From Thermoflexus sp. (GTDB lineage Bacteria > Chloroflexota > Anaerolineae > Thermoflexales > Thermoflexaceae): a stretch of DNA of 64,000 nt. Where the stretch lies: positions 78,787 to 142,786 of the forward strand of contig NZ_DAOUCJ010000075.1 in the NCBI RefSeq assembly GCF_034432235.1, read 5' to 3'. Shown here piece by piece: positions 54,739-63,619 of this stretch. Position numbers and translations under genes: made by a program. Under the pieces are notes generated by a model. It ran no database searches. It was not told the origin of the DNA and was given only the letters and a program-made list of their open reading frames with translations. Numbering within the stretch: the first letter of the stretch is position 1; every line of letters begins with the position of its first letter.

Positions 54739-55658
54739 GGCGCCCTCCGGAAGACCGCCTCCGCGATCCGATCGGCGATCCGATGCAGGATCTCATCCGG
54801 CACCCCCTCCGGGGCCATGGACTGGGGGCGGGTGTCGATGGGATCGTTGACGTAATCGATACAGAGGAACCGCCCTTCCTCGTCCATGGCGATCTCGCTG
54901 GAGAAGAGATGCAGACCACACACCTCCGCGATCCGATGGCCCAGCGCCCAGAGGGGATATAAGCCGAAGGCCTCCCGCTCCGCCTCGGTGACCGGCGCAT
55001 ATCGATGGGTCTCCGGGTTCCACCAGCATGGGAACACCGCATCCACCGCGTAAAGCACCCGAAACCACGCCGGCCGTCCCCCGAGCTCGCGCGGGCGCAC
55101 ATACCGCTGGATCAGGAACGGCTCGTCCGGGAAGGCGGCCCGCAGGACGGCCAGATCCTCTGGACTCGCAATCCGCTTCACCCCCTCTCCCCCGCCCCCG
55201 AAGGCCGGCTTGGCGATCCAGAGGCCGATCGCTTCCTCCGGCCATTCCACTTCGGGCTGTTCTTCCCATGGGGGAAGAATCCACGTGGGCGGTGTGGGGA
55301 GCCCGGCGGCAATAAAACGCTGGTGCATGGCCGCTTTATCCCACGCTGCCCGGGCCTGCTCCGTGGGGTTCAGACGGAAAACGCCAGCGGCCCGAGCCCA
55401 ATCGACCAGGGCCTCGAAATCCTCATCCCAGTCGGAAGCCCGATCGAAGAAGGCCCGACAGATCCACTGGCCCCTCCATGCCCGCTCCAGAATCGCCGGG
55501 AGATCCTCCGGCGTGATGCTCGCCATCGAGAGGCCACGGCGCCCGCAGGCCTCCCGGAGCATTTCCACAAACGGCCGATCGCAATCCCAGTTCCAGGCGA
55601 TGGCCAGATCCACGATCTCCTCATGAACTTTGCTCTCAATTCGCATTTCCCCCTGCAT
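54720..55658 (-). CDS. ATP-grasp-like protein of unknown substrate
   Basis: About 312 residues. GLWIAKPAFGGGGEGVKRIA is the ATP-grasp lysine and glycine-rich loop, EPFLIQRYVRP the second lysine-type strand with the adenine edge, and FLCIDYVNDPIDTRPQSMAP contains the metal-binding Asp/Asn pair; this resembles RimK or glutathione-synthase-like ligases and carbamate-type ATP-grasp enzymes. The frame stays open to 56003 but early residues show no homology; ATG 55658, with GGAG, seems best and ATG 55646 is possible. It overlaps surE by 19 bases. Confidence 0.7.
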   Translation of the reverse strand: MQGEMRIESKVHEEIVDLAIAWNWDCDRPFVEMLREACGRRGLSMASITPEDLPAILERAWRGQWICRAFFDRASDWDEDFEALVDWARAAGVFRLNPTEQARAAWDKAAMHQRFIAAGLPTPPTWILPPWEEQPEVEWPEEAIGLWIAKPAFGGGGEGVKRIASPEDLAVLRAAFPDEPFLIQRYVRPRELGGRPAWFRVLYAVDAVFPCWWNPETHRYAPVTEAEREAFGLYPLWALGHRIAEVCGLHLFSSEIAMDEEGRFLCIDYVNDPIDTRPQSMAPEGVPDEILHRIADRIAEAVFRRAPCRSSW

Positions 55659-56015
55659 CCACTCCACCCGGGAAAGGCCAGGAGCCCCCGATTCCAGCTC
55701 CTTCCTGGCTCTCTTCATCATAACATAGGATGGGAGATTCCCTCCAGGGAATGAGACGTTGGCCCAGAGGTCTCCCAGCATCCAGCTGGACATCCGCTGT
55801 TCTGCAAATTGAAGAACGAACCCTCTCCCAGACGGAGGGTCCAGGCCAGCCGTCCTTCTCCGGATGCAAGGTAAAATAAAAGCGTGTGTTACACGGTGCC
55901 ACATCATGCGCCCTGCTTCCAGAGGCTTGTCGGGAGGCAATCGTGGGGCCTTCCCGCTAAATCGAACCCCATCGGTTCTCATCCCGGCAAACCAAGCCTG
56001 CATGCGAGGGAACCC
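55659..56015. other. Divergent intergenic region, ATP-grasp (-) and YtxH (+)
   Basis: No gene with recognisable homology here. A TATGAT on the minus strand at 55723-55718 and a TAAAAT on the plus strand at 55872-55877 are possible -10 boxes, both without good -35 elements. Confidence 0.35.
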
Positions 56016-56246
56016 ATGCGACGCGCGATCTTCTGGATTTATGGCTTTCTGGTGGGTGGATTAATCGGGGCCGGTCTGGTCCTGCTGTTCACCCCTCAAT
56101 CGGGCGAGGACCTGCGCAAAAAGATTCAGGCCCGATGGCGGCAGATCCTGGAGGAAGGACGCCAGGCGGCGGCCCAGCATCGGGCGGAGCTGGAACGGGA
56201 GCTGGCGATGCTCACCCGTCGAACTCCGCCCGCCCCATCATCGTAG
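56016..56246 (+). CDS. YtxH-family small membrane protein
   Basis: 76 residues: helix IFWIYGFLVGGLIGAGLVLL followed by LFTPQSGEDLRKKIQ, the same glycine-rich helix and PxSGE motif as in the YtxH protein at 13680, then an Ala/Arg/Glu coiled coil. ATG 56016 follows GAGGGAA. The paralogue is shorter in its coiled coil. Role unknown. Confidence 0.78.
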   Translation: MRRAIFWIYGFLVGGLIGAGLVLLFTPQSGEDLRKKIQARWRQILEEGRQAAAQHRAELERELAMLTRRTPPAPSS

Positions 56247-56348
56247 GATCACCGCGAGCGGCTGTTCCGCAAATGGCATGCCCGGCGCCACCCTGAAAAA
56301 GATCTCCTTCCTGTGAGGGAGGATCGCCGGGAGTTTTCCGCATCCCCT

Positions 56349-57971
56349 CTACGGCCACGGCCACCACCACGGGGCGGGCGCCGTCTCGATCCCCACGACC
56401 GAACCGCCTCTCACCGTGAGCGCCGGCCAGAAGGCCGTCCGATACGGCCGGGCCGGATCGATCGGCGTGGGCCAGGGCGCCCGCTCGTCCCCTCCCACCG
56501 GGATCTCCACCTGAAACGGCCAGCCGGGGATCGACAGGGCAGCCGCATGGGCTTTCCCCCATTCCCAGATGGTGTGCAGATCGCCATAGCGCCGTCCGAT
56601 CCAGATCAACGCCCGCCGGTAGGCTTCCCGCAGGATGGATCTCCGGTCCTCATCTCCCGATGGGCTCCCAGGGTTCCCCAGGGTTTCATCCGCCAGCAGC
56701 GCCGTCAGGACCACCTCCGCAGGCCGCCGGGTGAGCAGACGCCGCAGCCCCTCCTCTCCCAGCGCGTCCTGCAGCGTCGCCCGGAGGATCTCCTCCCGCC
56801 ATACGACGTAGACGAGAGCGGAAGGGCTTCGTGCGTCCAGGTCTCCTTCCCAGCGCTGGAGCATCCCCTGCACCCGCCGTTGCAGCCAGTCCTGCGGCGG
56901 CAACGCTCGCAGCGCCTCCCGATGGACCGCCCGGGCTGCCGAGCACAAAGGCCATTCCCCCGGGAGGGGCATCCAGCTCCAGAACGGGGACGACGTCCCC
57001 TCCATCGCGATCGCGCGGACCAGCTCCTCCAGATGATCCAGGGGGTCCCCGAAGCCGGGCTCCGGCTGCAACCACCGCCCGCCGGATGGGGAGATGCGCG
57101 CGAGGGCGCCGGGGATCCCCGGCCAGCGCAGGCGCAGCGTTTCCCCCTCCCACGCCGCGCGCCAGGGCAGCGGCAGCACCGGGGCCGCCATGGCGTGGAG
57201 GCGGAACCCCAGGCCCTCCCGGCAGCCGCGGAAGAGCCCGAGCTCCGGGGCCACGCCGGCGGCCGCCCACGCCCGCCACACGGCCTCACGCATCGCGGCA
57301 TCCGGGACCGGCGAGGCGGAGGTCCAGCGAGGGTCTTCCAGGGCGGAGCGAAGGAAAGGGGGAAGACGCGGAAGCAGGCGATGGATCTCCGCCTCCATCC
57401 ATCCGGGGTGGGCCAGGGCCAGGCCCGCCGCCACCATCAGGCTATCCCGGGGATCCCAGGGCCGGGCGATGGGGTCCGGCCGCGGGAGGCGGCGGGCGCC
57501 CGGGATCCCCATCCGCCAGGCGGCGTTGACCCCGGCGGCATACGCTTCGAGCCGGGCCCGGGCCTCCTCATCCAGGGCCTCCCAGGCCCGGGCGACGGCC
57601 GGGGGGATCCGCTCCCGGGCCCATGCATCCGCCTCCGCGGCCTCCGGCCCGATCAGCGCCTGGAGCTGGCCATACGCCGCCGCCCGCCGCAGGATCAGCA
57701 ACGGAGCGGCGTCCAGCCCGTCCAGGACGCCTTCCGCGAACGCCTCATCCCGCGCGGAACCGGCCTCCAGACGCCACTGGGCCGGGCCGGCCGGGCGCAG
57801 GAGGATCCTCCCCTCCGGCCCTTGCAGGGTGAGGTGGGAAGGCGGGCGCATCGCCAGCCCCAGCAGCGGGACCCCGGCGAGGATCCCCACGATCAGGATC
57901 AGGGCCAGGACGGCCGCGCGGCGAAGATACCGTGTTCCCTGGCTCATCCGTTCCACCCGGGCTTCCGGCAT
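56349..57971 (-). CDS. Penicillin-acylase-like protein, apparently without the nucleophile
   Basis: 540 residues with a membrane anchor (18-40). The N-lobe has the penicillin-acylase pattern (EGVLDGLDAAPLLILRRAAA, ALDEEARARLEAYAAGVNAA, RPWDPRDSLMVAAGLALAHP), and the second lobe ends in a DLDARSPSALVYVVWREEIL stretch that fits. The middle, where active enzymes are cut before a Ser of a GSNxW motif, has no such motif; the nearest candidate, RGCREGLGFRLH, does not match. It may have lost catalysis or be a divergent member. It is the last gene of the murA run. Confidence 0.65.
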   Translation of the reverse strand: MPEARVERMSQGTRYLRRAAVLALILIVGILAGVPLLGLAMRPPSHLTLQGPEGRILLRPAGPAQWRLEAGSARDEAFAEGVLDGLDAAPLLILRRAAAYGQLQALIGPEAAEADAWARERIPPAVARAWEALDEEARARLEAYAAGVNAAWRMGIPGARRLPRPDPIARPWDPRDSLMVAAGLALAHPGWMEAEIHRLLPRLPPFLRSALEDPRWTSASPVPDAAMREAVWRAWAAAGVAPELGLFRGCREGLGFRLHAMAAPVLPLPWRAAWEGETLRLRWPGIPGALARISPSGGRWLQPEPGFGDPLDHLEELVRAIAMEGTSSPFWSWMPLPGEWPLCSAARAVHREALRALPPQDWLQRRVQGMLQRWEGDLDARSPSALVYVVWREEILRATLQDALGEEGLRRLLTRRPAEVVLTALLADETLGNPGSPSGDEDRRSILREAYRRALIWIGRRYGDLHTIWEWGKAHAAALSIPGWPFQVEIPVGGDERAPWPTPIDPARPYRTAFWPALTVRGGSVVGIETAPAPWWWPWP

Positions 57972-57995
57972 GCGGGGAAACGACAGCGGCCCCGC

Positions 57996-58421
57996 TCAGG
58001 GAGCCCGGCCCAGCGTGACGGAGACGGTCCGTTCCTCCCCGTCCCGGACCACCGTCAGGCGCACGGTGTCCCCGGGGCGATAGCGCCGCAGGAGATCAGG
58101 GAGCGGATGGCGGTCGTTGACGAGCTCCCCGTTCACCGCGGTGATCCGGTCGCTGGGGCGCAGGCCGGCCTCCTCCGCCGGGCTGCCGGGCAGCACCTCG
58201 AGGACCCGGGCGCCATCCGCCTCGTGGATCACCCGCACCCCCAGCCAGGGAGCGCCGGAGGGGGGCCGGGTAGGGGCTGGGGTGCCCGGGCCCCTGCCGA
58301 TCAGATAACCGACCAGCCCGCCCACTGCCAGGCCGATGCACCCGCAGGCCAGGCCGACCAGGATCAGGGCCACGATCCACATCCACGTCCGGTTCCCGAA
58401 ACCCGAGGACGAATCGCTCAT
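57996..58421 (-). CDS. Membrane-anchored PDZ-domain protein
   Basis: 141 residues. One glycine-rich membrane helix (12-42), then a Pro/Thr linker and a PDZ fold: APWLGVRVIHEADGARVLEV, LPGSPAEEAGLRPSDRITAV, NGELVNDRHPLPDLLRRYRP and TVRLTVVRDGEERTVSVTLG, as in HtrA and CtpA PDZ domains but without a protease. It probably docks C-termini of membrane proteins. It is 3 bases downstream of murA and 24 bases upstream of the acylase-like gene. Confidence 0.85.
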   Translation of the reverse strand: MSDSSSGFGNRTWMWIVALILVGLACGCIGLAVGGLVGYLIGRGPGTPAPTRPPSGAPWLGVRVIHEADGARVLEVLPGSPAEEAGLRPSDRITAVNGELVNDRHPLPDLLRRYRPGDTVRLTVVRDGEERTVSVTLGRAP

Positions 58422-58424
58422 GGC

Positions 58425-59717
58425 CTATCGCTCCACGCGTTCGATGGCCGCGCCCAGGGCGCGCAGCTTCCCGTCGAGATCCTCATAGCCCCGATCGATC
58501 TGGGTGATGTTGCGGATCACGCTGGTTCCCTCGGCGCAGAGGGCCGCGATCACTAGCGCCATCCCCGCCCGGATGTCCGGGCTCTCCAGGCGCTCCCCGT
58601 GCAGCGGGGAGGGGCCATGGACCAGACAGCGATGGGGATCGCAGAGGACAATGCGAGCGCCCATAGCGATCAGTTTGTCCACGAAATAGAGGCGGCTCTC
58701 AAACATCTTCTCGTGGAAGAGGACGGGGCCCGCCGCCTGGGTGGCGGCCACGATGGCGATGCTCATCAGATCGGCGGGGAACCCCGGCCACGGGGCGTCC
58801 TCGATCTTCGGGATATGCCCGCCGATATCGGGCACCACCCGGAGGGATTGCTCGGGGGGCACGAAGATATCTTCCCCGTGGATTTCGAAATGGATCCCCA
58901 GGCGCCGGTAGACCAGCTGCACCATGCGCAGGTGATGGGGGACGGCACGGCGGATCCAGATGCCATCGCCGACCAAGGCGGCCAACCCGATGAAAGATCC
59001 CACCTCGATATGATCGGATTCGATCTCCCACTCCCCGCCCCCCAGGCGGTCCACCCCGTGGATGATCAGGGTGTTGGAGCCGATGCCCTCGATGCAGGCG
59101 CCGATCCGGTTGAGGAAGCGGCAGAGAGCCTGGACGTGCGGCTCCGAGGCCGCGTTGCGCAGGACCGTGGTGCCCCGGGCCAGGGCCGCGGCCATCACGG
59201 CGTTCTCCGTCGCCGTCACGCTGGCCTCATCCAGCAGGATATCCGCGCCGGTCAACCGGCCCTTCGAGCGGATGCGGAACACCCGGTTCACCTCATAGCG
59301 CGCCCCCAGGGCCTCAAAGGCCAGGAAGTGGGTATCCAGCCGCCGGCGGCCGATGACATCCCCGCCGGGCGGCGGCATCTCCACCTCGCCGAACCGGGCC
59401 AGCAGCGGGCCCGCCAGCAGGATGCTCGCCCGGATGTCCCGACAGAGCTCCGGGTTCAGAGGGCGTGGGCGCACGTCACGGGTGTCAATCCGCAACGTAT
59501 GGGGGTCCAGCTCCTCGATGGCCGCTCCCAGATCGCTCAGGAGCCGCAGCAGCGTGCGCACATCGCGGATGCGGGGCACGTTGCGCAACACCACCGGCTC
59601 CTCGGCGAGCAGGGTGGCGGCGATGAGGGGGAGGGCGGCGTTCTTATTGCCGCCCGGCCGCACCTCCCCCCGGAGCCGTCGCCCTCCCTCGATGACAAAA
59701 CAGGCTTCGCGGGCCAT
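58425..59717 (-). CDS. murA: UDP-N-acetylglucosamine 1-carboxyvinyltransferase with Asp at the active-site Cys
   Basis: 430 residues. [20 protein letters not shown] with the conserved Lys-Asn, [14 protein letters not shown], and [19 protein letters not shown] mark MurA. It joins enolpyruvate from PEP to UDP-GlcNAc, the first step of peptidoglycan synthesis. In the flexible loop [15 protein letters not shown]...PPPGGDVIG, Asp120 stands where E. coli has Cys115, the residue alkylated by fosfomycin; Asp forms (Mycobacterium, Chlamydia) are active and fosfomycin-resistant. ATG 59717 follows GAGGG; the frame is open upstream without homology. Confidence 0.95.
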   Translation of the reverse strand: MAREACFVIEGGRRLRGEVRPGGNKNAALPLIAATLLAEEPVVLRNVPRIRDVRTLLRLLSDLGAAIEELDPHTLRIDTRDVRPRPLNPELCRDIRASILLAGPLLARFGEVEMPPPGGDVIGRRRLDTHFLAFEALGARYEVNRVFRIRSKGRLTGADILLDEASVTATENAVMAAALARGTTVLRNAASEPHVQALCRFLNRIGACIEGIGSNTLIIHGVDRLGGGEWEIESDHIEVGSFIGLAALVGDGIWIRRAVPHHLRMVQLVYRRLGIHFEIHGEDIFVPPEQSLRVVPDIGGHIPKIEDAPWPGFPADLMSIAIVAATQAAGPVLFHEKMFESRLYFVDKLIAMGARIVLCDPHRCLVHGPSPLHGERLESPDIRAGMALVIAALCAEGTSVIRNITQIDRGYEDLDGKLRALGAAIERVER

Positions 59718-59755
59718 GGCATCCCTCGCTCGCGTCCGGGATTCCACCCCTCCCT

Positions 59756-60610
59756 TCACTCCAGCGACAGAAGGCGCACCCGCACGACCACCGGATCCCC
59801 CCGCCGGGCCTCCAGGGCGGCCGCGGCGCACCCATGGACCAGTCCGATCTCCAGGAAGCCGGAGCTGCCCGGGTAGGCGATCAGCTCGCCCGGTTCCCCC
59901 TCCGCGAACGTATGGACGATGCCTGGAAGCACTCGATCGCCGATCTCCACCCGCGCCTCGCTGGCCCGGAAGACCACCGGGAAACGCCGGGCGAGGGGAC
60001 CGAAAGCGGGCTGCAGAACGAGCGTGGCCCCCTGCCACTGGAGCCGGCCGATGCTGGTCACCAGGTTCCCGAAGCGATCGGCGTGCAGGATCTCCCCGAC
60101 GATGCGCTCCTCCTCCAGCTCCAGGCGGGGCGGCGGCAGGCGGACCGGATCGGTCACCGGCGGGCCGAAGGCGGCGGGGGGGACCCCCCGGGCGAGGTGG
60201 GCCGCCGCCGGGGCGAAGACATCCCGACCGTGGAAGGTGTAGCTGACCCGGGGCAGGCGATAGGAGGGCTCCTCGAGGGCATAACACCGGGCCTCCGGGT
60301 GCGCGTCCAGGATGAAGCTGAAGAGCCCGTTATCCGGCCCCACGAAGAGCGCCCCTTCGGTCTCCACGATCAGGGCGCGGCGCCCGCTGCCCACCCCGGG
60401 ATCCACCACCGCGAGGTGGATGGTCCCGGGCGGGAAATAGGGCGCCGCCTCCGCCACCACGAAGGCCGCCCGCCGGATATCCTGGGGCGGGATATGGTGG
60501 CTCAGATCCACCAGCCGCACATCGGGGGCGATGGAGAGGATCACCCCCTTCATCGTCCCCACGTAGCCATCCTCATCGCCGAAGTCCGTCGTCAGGGTGA
60601 TGATCCGCAT
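59756..60610 (-). CDS. SAM hydroxide adenosyltransferase (DUF62/chlorinase-fluorinase family)
   Basis: 284 residues. [20 protein letters not shown] (SAM-binding Asp), [50 protein letters not shown] and [17 protein letters not shown] with the R-D-H type triad, then a beta-barrel domain containing [14 protein letters not shown]. These enzymes split SAM to adenosine and methionine with water; the relatives that use fluoride or chloride have a loop that is absent here. First of the run to murA, 38 bases upstream of it. Confidence 0.9.
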   Translation of the reverse strand: MRIITLTTDFGDEDGYVGTMKGVILSIAPDVRLVDLSHHIPPQDIRRAAFVVAEAAPYFPPGTIHLAVVDPGVGSGRRALIVETEGALFVGPDNGLFSFILDAHPEARCYALEEPSYRLPRVSYTFHGRDVFAPAAAHLARGVPPAAFGPPVTDPVRLPPPRLELEEERIVGEILHADRFGNLVTSIGRLQWQGATLVLQPAFGPLARRFPVVFRASEARVEIGDRVLPGIVHTFAEGEPGELIAYPGSSGFLEIGLVHGCAAAALEARRGDPVVVRVRLLSLE

Positions 60611-60749
60611 GCGCGCTCCTTACCGGGTCATGGCTTCCGCCGACCCCCCAGGCTCCCTCTGACGGATCCGCTGGGAGCCCGCCGGGCACCTCCCGGCTCT
60701 TCAGTATAGTCCAGCCCGGGCGATCCGGAGCAAGAAGGGGAGGGACGAA

Positions 60750-61850
60750 TTATGGGCTGCGGCGGATCAGAGGCAGAAAGAGGGGAGAGACCGGTAGGAA
60801 GCGCACAGCATCCACTCCAATCTGACACCAGACGGATTGCCCCTGGGAATTCCAGCAATGGGACTCATCAGCCGGATTCTCCGTCGTTGCATCGTCAAGC
60901 CAGATCCCTACCCAGGCCGGATAGCGTCCGAAGGGATGGATGCCCAAGCTGATCCAGCGATTATAGACACCCTGTTGATCGATAATCATGGGAAGAGCCG
61001 GCATGTAGTCCAAGGGGGAAACCAGCCAGTAGCGAGCCCACCAGGTTGTCGCATGTTCGGATGTTCGGAAGGAACGAAGACCTGAACTTCATAAATGCCG
61101 GGATGAGGCGGGATCCACAAAGCCCAATAGTCCCGTACTTCATCGTTTCCATACGTCCATAACATATCCCCACCATATCCTTGCCCAGTGACAGAATACC
61201 AGTAAGGACAGGGATCCGGAGGACAAGCGACCAAGCGATTGTCGAGAGTGTGCCCTTTTCGGAAGAAAGGGTCGGAAAGAGAGGGTGGCACATCGTCCAC
61301 AATGTGGGAAGCCTCAAAGACTGGTGCCGATGGCCCTACCCAGCGTCCCTGCTCATCCCAAAAAGTTGAATAGCCATTCTGATAATCAATCTCGATGAAC
61401 AATCCGTAACCTCTGCTTCGATGATACCAATCCCACCATCCTGCTCGGATCACAACACCATCCGCAGCAGCCAGGACAGGCTCGTAGGTTAGAGCAAAAT
61501 CATAACCTGAGTGTCCTTCGTAGGCGTCCGGGTTGATCCAACGGGCGATCATAATAAGCGATTGCAACCCCATTGCTGTTCCGACCACAAATTCCATAAT
61601 CTGGGATAGCTATCCGATCATCATAAAGAACAATACGCTGATTAATGGTGTATTCGGGGGACTCAATCGAAGTAGCTATTAATTCCTCGCGCTCCGAAAT
61701 AGGGCGGGGTAAGAAAGGGAGCTGTGGATATCGTGATCGGGGAGAGAAAGGTTTGTGCAAAACGGGCCGATGGAGGTTGGCCTGTGGACAGGAGAATCAG
61801 AAGAACCCCCCCACTGCCGAAGGCGAGTGCCCCCCATCGAAGCGGCCTTC
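60750..61850 (-). pseudogene. Secreted M23-type endopeptidase with golvesin-like C-terminal domain, frameshifted
   Basis: Pieces of one protein lie in successive frames on the minus strand. A signal-like segment (WGALAFGSGGVLLILLS) is near 61820; ESPEYTINQRIVLYDDRIAI follows from about 61680; then GHSGYDFALTYEPVLAAADG, GVVIRAGWW and GYGLFIEIDYQNGYSTFW (M23 fold) run to about 61070; after another shift, RYWLVSPLDYMPALPMII, RWISLGIHPFGRYPAWVGIW and VDAVRF look like a golvesin-type sugar-binding domain. Frame shifts lie near 61690 and 61545 (one extra C in a CCC run) and at an 8-bp duplication (61054-61069). At least three changes make a working protein unlikely. Confidence 0.8.
61054..61069. 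repeat. Tandem 8-bp duplication that breaks the M23-type gene
   Basis: TGTTCGGA occurs twice in direct succession (61054-61061 and 61062-61069). Removing one copy restores the frame, joining VPSEHATTWWARYWLV on the minus strand. Replication slippage is the likely cause. Confidence 0.85.
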
Positions 61851-61857
61851 GCCAGCC

Positions 61858-63247
61858 TTAGGACTCCGGGATCCAGATTGGAGCATGTTCTCGATCGGAG
61901 GTATTCGTTAACCGTTGACGGCTGGTCCCATCCGCCCGTACCTGCCACAGGTCCACCTGCTCCCTTTCATCGAGTTCATCGAGGCCTGAATACACCAGCC
62001 ATCGACCATCCGGGGACCAGGCGGGGTCGATGGCGTTGTCAGCCACCCGATATATCTTCCCGCGATTCCTACCCCTCGCCATCGGCATACTGGATCCGCT
62101 CGATAGAGATCCAGCTTGCTCCAGCATCCATGCCCCTGGGTCCAGCCTACATGGGCCACCCGCTGGCTGTCCGGCGACCATACCGGCTCGAAGCCCCATC
62201 CAGTTAGGAAAGGGCCGTGCAAGGGTTGACGGCGTCCCGTTGCCTATTCCAGCACCCATAGGGATCGAGAGGAAGCCGTAAGACGGCCCTGGGAAGGAGA
62301 AGGAACAGGCTCGGGGTCCCCGGAGTAAAGGAGCCAGCGGCCGTCGGGAGACCATCCCCAGACGGCTGTGAAGGAAGGGGATTGCCATAGCAGATGTGGC
62401 TCTCCGCCGTCCATCGGGGACGCCCATATCTGATGCACGTCCCAGGTGTTCGTGGCATAAACCAGCCACCGGCCATCCGGAGAGATAGCCGCCCCGCTCA
62501 CATCCCGGGTCCCTGGCTTGGCCAGCACACGATGCGTCCCTCTCTCCACATCAAAAAGCCAGAGCTGGGAGCCCAGATCCTGATAAAACAGGATATGAAG
62601 GCCATCCGGATGCCAGCCAAAGAATTTCCCTGTGGCCAGAGAGTGGAAAGCAGGCGGAGGGAAGTCAACCCAGGAGCAGGCCCCATTGCCAGCACATGGA
62701 CCACATCTCCTCCCTCCGTCTCTACGATCCCAACGAGGTAACGATGGTTTGGAGAAAGCGCCAGACGATCGAAGATGGCCGGCCGCTCTCCTCCGGTTCC
62801 GGCTTCAAGGAGGCGCAGGTTGAACAGCCCATCCGATGGATAGCCATCTGCGCTCATTGGTACGGCCAGAATCCCTTCCCGATGATTTGGGATGAGCACC
62901 CACCCCCGGGCATCTGCAGCCGGCCCTGGCCGCGGGAAGACCGCGTGAGGAGAGGGTGCTGGAACTGGAGGGGGCGTCCAGGGCGTATAAATCGGCCGGA
63001 CAGTCGCATAGGCTGTAGGAGTGGGAAGCCCCGGACAGGTTTGATAAGGAGGTGTCGGAAAGGGAGGAGGAGCACACAGAGGAAGGAGAGTTGGAGAGGG
63101 CGTTGGGGGAGATCCAGGGGGCGTTGGAAGTGTGGAAAGCGGAGAACGGGTTGGGAGCGGGAAACCTGGGCGCAAAAGAACGATTAAGGCAATCCCCGCG
63201 CCGGCCAGGAGCAGCGTGCTGATCCCCTCACGAAGGAATCTCCGCAT
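61858..63247 (-). pseudogene. Membrane-anchored TolB-like beta-propeller protein, frameshifted
   Basis: ATG 63247 opens a membrane helix (TLLLAGAGIALIVLL) and a 70-residue Pro/Thr/Ser linker. Then come propeller (PD40-like) blades: FDRLALSPNHRYLVGIVETE; after a shift near 62645, GWHPDGLHILFYQDLGSQLW, SGAAISPDGRWLVYAT and VWGWSPDGRWLLYSGDP. An in-frame TAG sits at 62244-62246, after which the same frame continues with PLHGPFLTGWGFEPVWSPDS and QRVAHVGW. A third change near 62080 leads to DPAWSPDGRWLVYSGL. Broken at three sites; the intact form would have been an exported ligand-binding propeller. Confidence 0.8.
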
Positions 63248-63288
63248 CCCATCCCCCCAGCCTCAAATCCGATGCAGACAGATTGTAA

Positions 63289-63317
63289 ATTGTAAGATGA
63301 AGGCGCGGGGATGTCCA
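63289..63317 (-). promoter_or_regulatory. Promoter upstream of the TolB-like pseudogene
   Basis: On the minus strand TGGACA (63317-63312), a 17-base spacer and TACAAT (63294-63289) match the housekeeping consensus at 5 of 6 bases each. It remains good although the genes it would serve are broken, which suggests recent decay. Confidence 0.75.
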
Positions 63318-63619
63318 GCCTCATCTTTTTTTAACAATAGGACGCATCGCGGAGGGACAGCGATGTTCCCTTACCTGCTTTGATCAAAATGGGGCGGCGC
63401 ATGGCCGCCAGCGGTTCCCCCGCTTCCTCGAGGGGGCGGCGCGTTATGGCGCGCGGCGATGCGGGGGCTGGACGGTCCGGCGGGCGGTCTTCCAGTCGAG
63501 GAAGGAACCGGCCTGCCATGCGCTCGTCTAACGGGGTTGCATCTTCGGAGGATCAGGGGAACCCCCCTGGATCCTGTAAAATGATAGGGGAGAAGGCAAC
63601 CCGGCCCCGGAGCCATCCG
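63318..63619. other. Intergenic stretch before the NACHT gene
   Basis: No recognisable gene. A TAAAAT at 63577-63582 may be a -10 for the plus-strand gene, without a good -35. Confidence 0.35.

Noticed and set aside
56313..58556. A 747-residue plus-strand open frame
   Set aside because: Antisense to the acylase-like, PDZ and murA genes; Arg/Pro/Gly-rich with no domain pattern.
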